A DNA stretch of 64,000 nucleotides from Flavobacterium okayamense (GTDB taxonomy: Bacteria > Bacteroidota > Bacteroidia > Flavobacteriales > Flavobacteriaceae), in the NCBI RefSeq assembly GCF_019702945.1, contig NZ_AP024749.1:1674001-1738000 (forward strand), written 5' to 3'. A program made the position numbers and the translations under genes. This document shows positions 1 through 7,651 of this stretch, piece after piece (positions within the stretch are counted from its first letter, which is position 1; each line of letters begins with the position of its first letter). The notes under the pieces are model-generated. The model was not told the origin of the DNA and ran no database searches. It saw only the letters and a program-made list of their open reading frames with translations.

Positions 1-404
1 GTTGCATATGGTTTATCGAAAATATTACTCTCAAAAGTATAACTACCTCCGGGTTTAATATATGCTCTACCACCTAAAGGTTCATTTTCCCATTTTAAAT
101 TTAAACCTACTTCAAATTTAGATTTATTTGTTATTACGATTTTATTCCACCTGTCTCTTTTGTTGTCACTTAATGTATTGGCATCTTTTAAAAAAGCTTC
201 ATATTTGAGAAAGAAAAAATTTGTACCGCCTTTTACACCGCCAAGTGATTTCCACTGTTTTGGTAAATCGTATTCACTTTTTCCATTTACCAATTTTCGA
301 CCAGGTTCATACATTATTTCAATTGTATAACTACAACTTTGTGAATACGTCAACTGATAAAAGTTAATAACTATAATTAATATTAATAAACTGCGTTTCA
401 TCAT
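1..404 (-). CDS. Hypothetical secreted protein, C-terminus cut off by window edge
   Basis: The minus strand is open from two consecutive ATG codons (404 and 401) down to base 1, giving about 134 residues with no stop. The protein starts MMKRSLLILIIVINF and continues to a LTYSQSC segment, which looks like a signal peptide with cleavage near the SQ/SC positions typical of Flavobacteriaceae. The mature part is polar, with a glycine-rich GGVKGGTNFFF stretch and no motif I recognise. The start lies inside the loop of a potential hairpin (388-434). Its 5' side is a long repeat-rich non-coding stretch, so it may belong to a mobile or cassette-like unit. Function unknown. Confidence 0.6.
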   Translation of the reverse strand, partial: MMKRSLLILIIVINFYQLTYSQSCSYTIEIMYEPGRKLVNGKSEYDLPKQWKSLGGVKGGTNFFFLKYEAFLKDANTLSDNKRDRWNKIVITNKSKFEVGLNLKWENEPLGGRAYIKPGGSYTFESNIFDKPYA

Positions 405-411
405 ATTTGTG

Positions 412-687
412 CTAACGACCTGCTAAACGCAGTTCTATGATTTTAGCGTAAATATAAGAAATTTGCTGAGCAATTATCCGATTAAAGGACTTACGCTTAA
501 CAATCGGATAATTGATTGTCCAATAGTAAACGCAGTTTACGTTATTGGTTCAAATTTCGGTTATTGGGAGCAAAAATTATAGGACCAAATTGCTTTTAGC
601 TTATGTTAGTACACGTTTTCCCTCGATGGGCAGCTAAAGCTGTATTATAGCAAATATTCCAAGCAATTTGGTTTAGCAGGTCGTTAG
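412..687. repeat. 276-bp element bounded by a 17-bp perfect inverted repeat
   Basis: CTAACGACCTGCTAAAC at 412-428 is the exact reverse complement of 671-687. Inside are a 13-base-pair stem (471-483 with 502-514, enclosing 18 bases) and the near-palindrome GTAAACGCAGTTTAC (526-540). The word TAAACGCAGTT occurs twice (424-434 and 527-537). I see no target-site duplication at the ends, and there is no transposase. It resembles a MITE-like or intergenic palindromic repeat family; copies elsewhere in the genome would settle it. Confidence 0.55.
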
Positions 688-765
688 AACACATTTCTTT
701 TGGGGTGGGATTTAGCGCAGCAAAATATAGCAACAAAAGTCAGCTTTAGCTGAATGTGTTCTAAC
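683..765. repeat. 83-bp inverted-repeat unit overlapping the previous element
   Basis: GTTAGAACACATT at 683-695 pairs perfectly with AATGTGTTCTAAC at 753-765. The left arm overlaps the last five bases of the 412-687 element. Just inside the right arm is CAGCTTTAGCTG (741-752), the exact reverse complement of CAGCTAAAGCTG at 631-642. The interlocking pairs could fold in two alternative ways. Confidence 0.5.
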
Positions 766-894
766 TTATTTATATCCTTACCTTTATTCCGCATAGCCAA
801 CTATTTTGGAAGGATAAGCGTATAAAAGGATTCTTATATCAAACCTAATAAATATTTACAACATATCAAATAAGAAGTTGTTGACATATACAAA

Positions 895-922
895 AAAATC
901 CTTCTTTAAAAAGAAGGATTTT
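895..922 (-). terminator. Intrinsic terminator of the lipoprotein/YejK-like operon
   Basis: AAAATCCTTCTTT (895-907) and AAAGAAGGATTTT (910-922) form a 13-base-pair stem. On the minus strand it is followed by a run of T, 22 bases after the stop of the lipoprotein gene. Confidence 0.85.
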
Positions 923-943
923 AATATTTAAGTTTATAATAAA

Positions 944-1582
944 CTATATTTTTTTTGCTTTACTTTTTTTAAACCTTGAGTTTTTCCAAACATTCATCAT
1001 CACTTCTTTATCTTCTTCATTATTGTAGTTTATATTTACACTAAAATCATAACCTTCAATAAATCTACTATACATAATTTGCTCCAAAATAACTTCATCA
1101 TTTGGGCTGTAAATTGTAAAGCTAAATTTTTTAAAATCTAAGCCATTAATTTTTTCAATTGTAGTAGCAGAAGAATCCGTTTTAATGCCATTATTTACAT
1201 AAGTCATATAAATAATTTGCTTTAAAGCTTCATTGTTTTCTTCCCATTCACCATCGTATTCTTCTACATAAGGTTCTGAAGTAGATTGAAAAAGATTAAA
1301 TTGATTTTTTTGAAAGCCTATAAGGTTTCTTAGTTCACTATAATCAATTTTTCCATCAATAGTTTCTTCAATAGCTTTCAAGCCTCTCTCATTACTAGCT
1401 TTTGTTTGTTCTTTGTCTATTACTGTCCAATCTTCAGGAATTTCTATAGACCATCCAATTTCTTCACTAGTATAGATGTTGTTTTTAACATTTCCTTCAT
1501 CAACTTGTTGGTTTGGATCTGCCTTTCCACAAGAAATCAAAGTTGTTATTACAAAAGTAACTGCAATAATTATTTTCTTCAT
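944..1582 (-). CDS. Hypothetical lipoprotein, possible PsbP/Mog1-like fold
   Basis: The 212-residue protein begins with a lipoprotein signal peptide; the hydrophobic run ends in LISC with Cys18 as the probable lipidated residue, followed by GKADPNQQ. The segment GWSIEIPEDWTVID (about residues 43-56) resembles the opening strands of PsbP/Mog1-like bacterial lipoproteins, but this is a fold guess and no catalytic residues are visible. It starts 3 bases downstream of the YejK-like gene, so the two are probably cotranscribed. A strong terminator follows at 895-922. Confidence 0.75.
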   Translation of the reverse strand: MKKIIIAVTFVITTLISCGKADPNQQVDEGNVKNNIYTSEEIGWSIEIPEDWTVIDKEQTKASNERGLKAIEETIDGKIDYSELRNLIGFQKNQFNLFQSTSEPYVEEYDGEWEENNEALKQIIYMTYVNNGIKTDSSATTIEKINGLDFKKFSFTIYSPNDEVILEQIMYSRFIEGYDFSVNINYNNEEDKEVMMNVWKNSRFKKSKAKKI

Positions 1583-1585
1583 TTA

Positions 1586-2644
1586 TTAACTCTTTTGTTC
1601 TTTGTTGAAATATACTAAGTAATAATACATTTGTTTTTCTTCGTCCCAACCTTTTTCTACAAATTTCTCAGCGCTTTCTGGGTTAATAAAGTCAAGTTTA
1701 ATTTGTATGTTGGTATCCAGTTGAATCGTGTTTTTAATTTTCTTACGCGCATCAGTCACCGCTGGGTTCGAAATAGGGAAGTTGGAAACATCTTCAATGC
1801 TGTATTTCGCACCTTTATCTACTTTATAGTTTTTAAATTCTGGGATAAACTCAGGGTTTTCCATTACTTCGTTTAAGAAAGCCGTTTCTTCAAACTCATC
1901 GTTTTTCGCAAAGTGATTAATCGCTCGGTTCATAAACAAAACTTCTTGTTGTTTGTCTTCGGCAGGTAACACCACATCTTTAGCGAAATCTTTACAAAAT
2001 TGTAAGTATTTTTTCGTCATGAAGTTTTCGTCTTCAAAAACATCAACCGATAAGAAATGCTCTAACCAATAACGTGCATCGTAACGATTGCTATCTACGG
2101 TTAAAATCTTGTAACCTTCTTCTTTTTTATAATTGAAAATGATACAACCTTTGTCTAACTTGTTTAAGTTAATTCCTTGTTGTAACACCATTTCTAAACT
2201 GCTGTTGTTTTCTTCAAATTGTAAGAAATCGGTTTTAATTTCACTTTTGAAAACGCCAATTGCATCAACATTTTGATTGTCGATTCCCACATGCGTCATA
2301 TACGTAACATACACTTCACCACTTTTAATGTGTGGATGGTTCGATTGTTCAAATAGATGTTGGTTTATCTTTTTAGAAACCTCGTGTACTTGCGACGGAT
2401 TGTTGAAAATTTCTGTAACTAAATTGTACATTTCGTTGTATTCTAAATCGACATCATGAGCAAACTGATAATAGTTTTCTTCCTTATCGCGAAAGGGTTT
2501 AAAGAAAAACTCTTTTAACAATGGCGTAATTTCATCGTTTAATGCATACGGCGCTTCCGATAAAAAGATACCTTCGTTTTTGCTTTTATTTCCTACTCGG
2601 TGAATCGATAGGTTTTCAATATGTGTACTGTATAGGTTGATCAT
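1586..2644 (-). CDS. Nucleoid-associated protein, YejK/NdpA family
   Basis: This 352-residue soluble protein has the length and pattern of the 37-kDa nucleoid-associated family (E. coli YejK is about 335 residues). It opens with NLSIHRVGNKSKNEGIFLSE, has a central YVTYMTHVGIDNQNVDAIGVFKSE region, and carries an RYWLEHFL segment around residue 190. The family binds DNA and is known from nucleoid preparations; its role in Bacteroidota is not well defined. It is the upstream member of a two-gene unit with the lipoprotein at 944-1582. Its 5' region is a degenerate tandem repeat (2665-2743). Confidence 0.85.
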   Translation of the reverse strand: MINLYSTHIENLSIHRVGNKSKNEGIFLSEAPYALNDEITPLLKEFFFKPFRDKEENYYQFAHDVDLEYNEMYNLVTEIFNNPSQVHEVSKKINQHLFEQSNHPHIKSGEVYVTYMTHVGIDNQNVDAIGVFKSEIKTDFLQFEENNSSLEMVLQQGINLNKLDKGCIIFNYKKEEGYKILTVDSNRYDARYWLEHFLSVDVFEDENFMTKKYLQFCKDFAKDVVLPAEDKQQEVLFMNRAINHFAKNDEFEETAFLNEVMENPEFIPEFKNYKVDKGAKYSIEDVSNFPISNPAVTDARKKIKNTIQLDTNIQIKLDFINPESAEKFVEKGWDEEKQMYYYLVYFNKEQKS

Positions 2645-2664
2645 GTTTATTTAATATTTTTTAT

Positions 2665-2743
2665 AGTTTAAAGTTGTTTGAAGTTGTTTAAATAGTTTAA
2701 AGTTGTTTAAGGTTGTTTAAAAATTGTTTAAGGTTGTTTAAAC
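2665..2743. repeat. Degenerate tandem repeat of GTTGTTTA-type units
   Basis: Six copies of a (G/A)TTGTTT(A/G) core occur in 79 bases, joined by AAA/AAG spacers. The tract fills most of the spacer between the YejK-like start and the four-helix-bundle stop. It looks like slippage-generated sequence; no protein is encoded. Confidence 0.7.
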
Positions 2744-2765
2744 ATTTAAAATGGTTTGATTTTAC

Positions 2766-3161
2766 TTATTTGTCCATAAACTTTGTTCCTCTAAACTCAT
2801 TTTTATTAAGATAGTTAATGAAGTTATGAATTTTGATGCTGAGCTTTTCATATTCAGTAACTAGCTCTTGCATTTTATCTTCTTCAATATAATTGTTGTC
2901 GTAAATTCTATAGATTTGAGAACGTGTTTCTCCTGCTGATGCTTTTGCAATAGAAAGAAATTGAATGAATTCTCGGTTTCCATTTCGTTCAAACCCTTCG
3001 GCAATATTATCCATAACTGAACCAGCTGAGCTTTTAACTTGATCTCGTAATCTGAAGTCAGTTTTTAACTCCGAATTTTTACTAATGGTTATTATTTCTA
3101 ACGAAAGTCTTCTGGCTTCAATCCAAATTTCTAAATCTTCAAATCGCTTTACTGTAGCCAT
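2766..3161 (-). CDS. Four-helix-bundle protein (23S rRNA intervening-sequence family)
   Basis: The 131 residues carry the hallmarks of the family: FEDLEIWIEARRLSLEI at the N-terminus, FRLRDQVKSSAGSVMDNIAEGFER in the middle, and FIQFLSIAKASAGETRSQ before the last two helices. In some bacteria the family is encoded by insertions within 23S rRNA genes, but most members, like this one, stand alone. It may be an RNA-associated structural protein; no enzymatic motif is present. The gene lies in the same direction as its neighbours but has repeat-rich spacers on its 3' side. Confidence 0.9.
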   Translation of the reverse strand: MATVKRFEDLEIWIEARRLSLEIITISKNSELKTDFRLRDQVKSSAGSVMDNIAEGFERNGNREFIQFLSIAKASAGETRSQIYRIYDNNYIEEDKMQELVTEYEKLSIKIHNFINYLNKNEFRGTKFMDK

Positions 3162-3210
3162 AAAACTTTTAAACCTTTAAACCAAAGAACAATTTTAAAC
3201 TAATACTATT

Positions 3211-3747
3211 TTAATTCCAATTCTCATCAAATCCGAAGTCTTCGAAGCTGTCGTCTCCGTCGAACATATCGAAATCTTCTTCGTCATAATCGTCTTTAAA
3301 CTCAGAACCGAAATCGTCACCTTCAAAGTTCATATCTGGTGCTTGATTAGGCAATTGTCCGTGAGAGAACAAAAGAGCTGGATAACTTTCGCCTTCTTCT
3401 TTTTCTTCGATGGCTCCAAGTTCAATTAAGAATGTCCACATATTGAAGAAATCGTACACATAAATGATTTTCGTTTGGTCTTGGTGTAAAATGTCTTCCA
3501 AAGTAAAATCGTTCATAATACGCATTTCACCAGGAACATCACCAGTATCAAACAACGGAATTTCTTCGTCTTGTGTCCAATCTTCATCACACGTATAAAA
3601 AGCTGCCATTTCGCTTCCGTCGAACCCAAAAGCATTTACAACGGCATTGTGTAAATCTTCTAAAGTAGCTTCTTTTTCAATGGCAATATCTCTAAAAATA
3701 TCTTCTTCGGCATCGAGTATAACTCGGAATTTGTAAATCATGTTCAT
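3211..3747 (-). CDS. PRiA4-ORF3-like protein (plasmid pRiA4b ORF-3 family)
   Basis: The N-terminal 120 residues match the pRiA4b ORF-3/IS1096 TnpR-like fold: IYKFRVILDAEEDIFRDIAI, then LEDLHNAVVNAFGFDGSEMAAFY and a CDEDW segment. From about residue 135 the protein becomes extremely acidic (mixed D, E, F and G) and ends in DENWN. Despite the family name nothing here indicates a plasmid or transposon. The function of the family is unknown. The first two possible starts are Met1 and Met3; Met1 is used here. Confidence 0.85.
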   Translation of the reverse strand: MNMIYKFRVILDAEEDIFRDIAIEKEATLEDLHNAVVNAFGFDGSEMAAFYTCDEDWTQDEEIPLFDTGDVPGEMRIMNDFTLEDILHQDQTKIIYVYDFFNMWTFLIELGAIEEKEEGESYPALLFSHGQLPNQAPDMNFEGDDFGSEFKDDYDEEDFDMFDGDDSFEDFGFDENWN

Positions 3748-3762
3748 TAAATTTTAGGAAAG

Positions 3763-3770
3763 CAAAATTA
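3763..3770 (-). promoter_or_regulatory. Probable -7 box of the PRiA4-ORF3-like gene
   Basis: On the minus strand this reads TAATTTTG, matching the Bacteroidota -7 consensus TAnnTTTG, 16 bases upstream of the start codon. I see no clear -33 box. Confidence 0.4.
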
Positions 3771-3805
3771 AGTATTATTTGTGAGTTTAAAGTACAATTT
3801 TAGAT

Positions 3806-4720
3806 TTAAAAAATAGAAGTTCCGGTTTCGGTTGTCAATCGTTCTAATACTTCTAATCCGTAAAATGAATTTCCTTTTTTGTTGAGTTTTGGACTCCAAA
3901 CGGTTACGGTATATTGGTTAGGAAGTAAAGCCACAACGCCACCGCCAACACCACTTTTTCCCGGTAAGCCTACTTTGAAAGTAAATTCGCCCGCTTGATC
4001 GTAAAAGCCACACATTTGCATTAAGGCGTTCATTCGTTTGCACTGACTTTTGGTTAGAAATAAATCATCAGTATTCGGAATTAAGCCTTGGTTAGCAAAT
4101 ACTCTGAAACATTTTGCTAAATCGGTTGTGGTCATTTCAATCGCGCATTGGAAGTAATAGAAATCGAGCACATCTTCTGGTGCATTTTTAATGTTTTTAA
4201 ACGATTTTATAAAGTTTACCAAAGCAGCATTGCGAAATCCGCTTTCCATTTCAGATTGCGCCACACTTTCGTTCGATTGAATGGTTGGATTTTCAGCTAA
4301 CGTACGCACAAAGTTTAAAAAATATTTTTTTGGATCGTCGAAATGATCGAGCATTAAATCGGCAATAACTAATGAACCTGCATTTAAAAAAGGATTTCTA
4401 GGAATTCCTTTTTCGTATTCTAGCTGAATTAATGAATTAAAAGCATTTCCAGAAGGTTCAAAACCTACACGTTTCCACAATTCGTTACCTTCTTTGGCAA
4501 AAATGATTGCTGTAGTTAAAACTTTAGAAATACTTTGAATGGAAAAAGTTTCTTTAGTATCGCCAACTTCAAAGATGTTTCCAGTAGAATCGACTAAAGA
4601 AATTCCAAATTTTTCAGGATTGACCTTAGCTAATTCGGGAATATAATCAGCAACTTTTCCTGTGTTTTCAATCGATTGTACTTCGTTATATATATTTTCT
4701 AGTAATAACTGGTAATTCAT
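3806..4720 (-). CDS. glsA: Glutaminase A
   Basis: This is a serine-dependent glutaminase that hydrolyses L-glutamine to glutamate and ammonia in the cytoplasm. The 304-residue length is normal for the family. The catalytic S-x-x-K pair is Ser63/Lys66 in FSIQSISK. Other family signatures are NPFLNAGSLV, ESGFRNAAL and the late GLPGKSGVGGGVVAL loop. It is a single gene, with an AT-rich spacer holding a -7 box (4739-4746) upstream. Confidence 0.95.
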   Translation of the reverse strand: MNYQLLLENIYNEVQSIENTGKVADYIPELAKVNPEKFGISLVDSTGNIFEVGDTKETFSIQSISKVLTTAIIFAKEGNELWKRVGFEPSGNAFNSLIQLEYEKGIPRNPFLNAGSLVIADLMLDHFDDPKKYFLNFVRTLAENPTIQSNESVAQSEMESGFRNAALVNFIKSFKNIKNAPEDVLDFYYFQCAIEMTTTDLAKCFRVFANQGLIPNTDDLFLTKSQCKRMNALMQMCGFYDQAGEFTFKVGLPGKSGVGGGVVALLPNQYTVTVWSPKLNKKGNSFYGLEVLERLTTETGTSIF

Positions 4721-4738
4721 TTACTTAAATTTAGATTT

Positions 4739-4746
4739 CAAATGTA
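4739..4746 (-). promoter_or_regulatory. Probable -7 box of glsA
   Basis: The minus strand reads TACATTTG, a match to TAnnTTTG, 19 bases upstream of the glsA ATG. No convincing -33 box was found at the expected distance. Confidence 0.4.
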
Positions 4747-4917
4747 GTAAATTGGACGAATTAAAGTGTAATTTACAATTCATCCGTCAAAATCTACAAT
4801 TCGGTAAGTTCTTTTTTTATTGAGAGTAATTCTATTGCAACTTTGTCATGTAAATCAATAAAAACAAACAAGAATGAAATCAAAGATTCACGTAAACCAA
4901 TTAAACCAATAAATATT

Positions 4918-5547
4918 ATGAGTACACGAATTATCACTTTAATTGCGCTTATGATTGTGGGAGTACTTTCTGCGCAAAGTAAAGAATCTGCAAATTTAAT
5001 AGAAGCAGTTTCTTATTTTAACAATGACCAACATAAAGATGCAAAGTCTTTATTTGAAAAAGAAGTAGAAGCTAATCCTGAAAATTGGTTGCCAAATTAT
5101 TATTTAGCTTTAATTTATGGAGTTGAAGCTCTTGAAAGTAGAAATGCTCAAGATAAAATGAAATCCTTATTAGAAACGGCTCAAGTTTATCAAGATAAGG
5201 CAAACAATCTTCAACCTGAGAATGCTGAAGTGATGATAGTGCAAGCGATGATTCATACAGGATGGATAATTTATAATCCAATGGTATATGGAAGAGATTT
5301 GTCTACGGTTGTTGATCACCTATATAACAAGGCGTTAACGATTGCTCCAAATAACCCAAGAGTTGTTTTTCAAAAAGCTTCATATGATATTGGAAAGGCA
5401 AGTTATTTTGGTCAAGATACTAAGCAGTATTGCGCTGAAGTAGGAAAAGCCATAGAACTTTTTAGTACCTTTAAGCCTGAAAGTAGTTTAGATCCTAGTT
5501 GGGGATTAATTTTAGCAGAAAAAACATATTCTAATTGTAATCAATAA
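4918..5547 (+). CDS. Secreted TPR-like protein upstream of sensor kinase
   Basis: I place the start at the ATG at 4918 rather than an in-frame ATG at 4843. It gives a clean signal peptide, MSTRIITLIALMIVGVLSAQ; the longer version would add 25 charged residues before it. The mature protein (about 190 residues) is helical with tetratricopeptide-like spacing, for example YFNNDQHKDAKSLFEKEVEANPEN and YLALIYGVEAL. Its stop overlaps the kinase start in TAATG at 5545-5549, implying translational coupling. It may be a periplasmic partner of the sensor; this is inference from position. Confidence 0.8.
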   Translation: MSTRIITLIALMIVGVLSAQSKESANLIEAVSYFNNDQHKDAKSLFEKEVEANPENWLPNYYLALIYGVEALESRNAQDKMKSLLETAQVYQDKANNLQPENAEVMIVQAMIHTGWIIYNPMVYGRDLSTVVDHLYNKALTIAPNNPRVVFQKASYDIGKASYFGQDTKQYCAEVGKAIELFSTFKPESSLDPSWGLILAEKTYSNCNQ

Positions 5548-6881
5548 TGAATATTCAAAAAGAACTTATCAAAGCGTTAGGAATAGGAGTTGTAATTTTT
5601 ATTGTAATTCAAACCATTAATTATATTTATAACTTACAACTTCCAGATTTTAATTCCTTAAAATTCAATTTCTTATTCACCATATTGTATAGTGTTGTAT
5701 TATATTTTGCCAATGCCTTGGTTTTTATACAACTCGATAAGTACTTTGAAAAAAACAGATTTCATTTAAAGCGATTGGTAATTGGTTTTCTAGCTTCTTT
5801 TTTAATTTCTGGAATAGCTATTTTCTTTTTGAGAATTGTTGAAGAAGTATTGGTAGAAAAATTAAGTTTGAGAGATTTTTTTAATCAAGAAACTGTTTCA
5901 AATTATGTAGTAGCCATGATTATAACTTTAGTGGTTACACTATTTGTTCACTTAATTTATTTCTACAAAAATTACCAAGAAAACCGAGTTAAACAAGAAA
6001 AGATTATTGCTGGAACAGCTTCGGCACAGTTTGAAAGTTTAAAAAATCAGCTCGATCCGCATTTCTTATTTAATAGCTTAAATGTATTAAGTTCTTTAAT
6101 TGAAGAAAATCCAGATAATGCGCAGAAGTTCACAACATCGTTATCAAAAGTATATCGTTATGTATTGGAACAACGCGATAAAGAATTGGTTACTGTTCAA
6201 GAAGAGTTAGCGTTTGCTAAAACGTATATGAATCTCTTAAAAATGAGATTCGAAAACAGTATTTCTTTTGAGTTACCAACTGATTTTGAAAACCAAGAAG
6301 CTAGGGTAGTTCCGCTTTCATTACAGTTATTGTTAGAAAACTGTATCAAACACAACATTGTGAGCGAACAAAAACCGCTACATATTAAAATTTATATTGA
6401 AAATAACGAATTAATAATTGAAAATAACAAACAAAAGAAAGAAGTTTTACAAGATAGAAAAGGCGTAGGTTTACAAAACATTGTGAATAGATACGCTATC
6501 CTAACGAATAGAAATGTAGCTGTTTTAGATTCTGAATCTGTTTTTAAAGTAAAACTTCCAATTTTGACTAAACAAGTAAACATCATGGAAACAACAATAA
6601 ACAATTTCAATGAAGATATGGCTTATGCAAGAGCCGTAGATAGAGTAAAAAAGATTAAAGAATTTTATAGTAGTTTAATTTCCTACTGTTTGGTAATTCC
6701 TTTTTTAGTATTTATTAATTACAAAACTTCCGATTTTCAGTGGTTTTGGTTTCCAGCTTTAGGTTGGGGAATGGGATTAATTTTTCAAGGATTTCAAGTT
6801 TTTGGCTTTGCAAAAGATTGGGAAGAAAGAAAAATTCAAGAGATTATGGACAGAGATAAGAATTCAAAAAATTATCAATAA
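5547..6881 (+). CDS. LytS-type sensor histidine kinase fused to a C-terminal 2TM domain
   Basis: About four membrane segments occupy residues 10-145. The His_kinase (LytS/YehU) domain follows, with the phospho-acceptor His172 in LKNQLDPHFLFNSLN, the N-box LLLENCIKHN (Asn265) and the G-box KGVGLQNIVNRY (305-316). Normal proteins of this type end near residue 340. Here the frame continues through KQVNIMETT into a complete 2TM domain (about 355-440, with two hydrophobic hairpins and DWEERKIQEIMD). It should phosphorylate the LytTR regulator encoded at 7652. An internal ATG at 6585 could still start a separate 2TM protein. The operon order is TPR, kinase, 2TM, 2TM, regulator. Confidence 0.9.
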   Translation: MNIQKELIKALGIGVVIFIVIQTINYIYNLQLPDFNSLKFNFLFTILYSVVLYFANALVFIQLDKYFEKNRFHLKRLVIGFLASFLISGIAIFFLRIVEEVLVEKLSLRDFFNQETVSNYVVAMIITLVVTLFVHLIYFYKNYQENRVKQEKIIAGTASAQFESLKNQLDPHFLFNSLNVLSSLIEENPDNAQKFTTSLSKVYRYVLEQRDKELVTVQEELAFAKTYMNLLKMRFENSISFELPTDFENQEARVVPLSLQLLLENCIKHNIVSEQKPLHIKIYIENNELIIENNKQKKEVLQDRKGVGLQNIVNRYAILTNRNVAVLDSESVFKVKLPILTKQVNIMETTINNFNEDMAYARAVDRVKKIKEFYSSLISYCLVIPFLVFINYKTSDFQWFWFPALGWGMGLIFQGFQVFGFAKDWEERKIQEIMDRDKNSKNYQ

Positions 6882-6908
6882 TTTAAGTTAAAAGTCAAAA
6901 TTAGAAAA

Positions 6909-7211
6909 ATGGAAAAATATAAATCAGATTACGAGCGATACGAAGAGGCAAAAAAACAAGTAAAAGAAATTAAAGGATTTTATGTACACTCATTTATTTT
7001 TACAGTTGTACTTATTTTTTTAATTTTTATAAATCTAAAATATACACCAGAATATTTATGGTTTATTTGGACACTAGGAGGATGGGGTATAGGTCTACTT
7101 TTTCACGGATTGGGAGTTTTTAAAGTAATGCCTTTTTTTGGAAAAAATTGGGAAGAAGATAAAATTAAAGAGTTAATGGAGAAAGAAAAAAAAAATGGGA
7201 GTAGCTTTTAA
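6909..7211 (+). CDS. 2TM domain protein
   Basis: The 100-residue protein has a charged N-terminus (YKSDYERYEEAKKQVKEIKGFYVHS), two membrane helices, and the 2TM-family signature GGWGIGLLFHGLGVF followed by GKNWEEDKIKELMEK. It is a paralogue of the C-terminal domain of the kinase upstream and of the next gene. The family is common beside LytS/LytTR pairs in Flavobacteriaceae and has no established biochemical role; modulating the kinase in the membrane is a guess. The 27-base spacer before it contains a short AAGTTAAAAGT-type repeat. Confidence 0.88.
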   Translation: MEKYKSDYERYEEAKKQVKEIKGFYVHSFIFTVVLIFLIFINLKYTPEYLWFIWTLGGWGIGLLFHGLGVFKVMPFFGKNWEEDKIKELMEKEKKNGSSF

Positions 7212-7266
7212 GTTAAAAGTTAAAAGTTTTTTAAACTCATAATTTATCTCATAATTAAAAAACATC

Positions 7267-7572
7267 ATGAATACAGAAGAAATAAGATATAGAGAAGCGC
7301 AAAAAAGAGTAAAGAAAATAAAAGGTTTTTATACACATAGTATGGTTTATTTGGTAATTAATATTATGATTGTGATTATCAATATTCAAAACTTGAAAGA
7401 TGGAGAAAGTTATTTTCAAGTACAAAATTTTTTCACAGCTTTCTTTTGGGGAATCGGTTTATTAGCCCACGGACTTTCCGTTTTTTTACCCGATTGGATT
7501 TTAGGGCAAAATTGGGAAGAGCGTAAGATTAATGAATTGATGGAAAAAGAAAAAGCAAATAAGTGGGAATAA
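7267..7572 (+). CDS. 2TM domain protein
   Basis: This 101-residue paralogue keeps the AQKRVKKIKGFYTHS opening, two hydrophobic helices, FFWGIGLLAHGLSVF and the closing GQNWEERKINELMEKEK. It is more diverged between the helices (LKDGESYFQVQNF) than the other copies. The leader AAACATCATG directly before and including its ATG is identical to the sequence around the internal ATG at 6585 in the kinase gene, evidence that the fused domain once had its own start. Confidence 0.88.
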   Translation: MNTEEIRYREAQKRVKKIKGFYTHSMVYLVINIMIVIINIQNLKDGESYFQVQNFFTAFFWGIGLLAHGLSVFLPDWILGQNWEERKINELMEKEKANKWE

Positions 7573-7651
7573 TTAGTCACAGTTTTCAGTAGCAGTTGAC
7601 AGCCAACACAAAAACTTGAAACCTTAAATCTAAAACCTGAAACAAAAAACA

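Larger units (their letters stand above)
405..943. other. Gene-free stretch with nested inverted repeats
   Basis: This 539-base interval has no convincing open reading frame on either strand. It holds a 17-base inverted repeat at 412-428/671-687, a 13-base pair at 683-695/753-765, a hairpin at 471-514, a palindrome at 526-540, a 12-base word at 631-642 whose exact reverse complement is at 741-752, and the terminator of the lipoprotein gene at 895-922. No tRNA or rRNA signature is visible. The repeats suggest a non-autonomous element or a structured RNA rather than ordinary spacer. Confidence 0.6.

Noticed and set aside
412..765. Integron attC site suggested by AAC...GTT ends of the inverted repeat
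   Set aside because: The ends read TGCTAAC and GTTAGAA, which do not fit RYYYAAC and GTTRRRY, the 276-base span is too long, and no integrase or cassette array is present.
2766..3161. 23S rRNA intervening sequence, because of the four-helix-bundle family
   Set aside because: No rRNA sequence flanks the gene; the family occurs widely as free-standing genes.
3211..3747. Plasmid or IS1096 remnant, because of the PRiA4-ORF3 family name
   Set aside because: No transposase, terminal repeats or plasmid genes are near; the name reflects the first described member only.
4819..4845. Promoter ATTG...CAACTTTG upstream of the TPR gene at 4918
   Set aside because: The -7 candidate has C in place of T and the spacing of 15 bases is too short for the Bacteroidota consensus.
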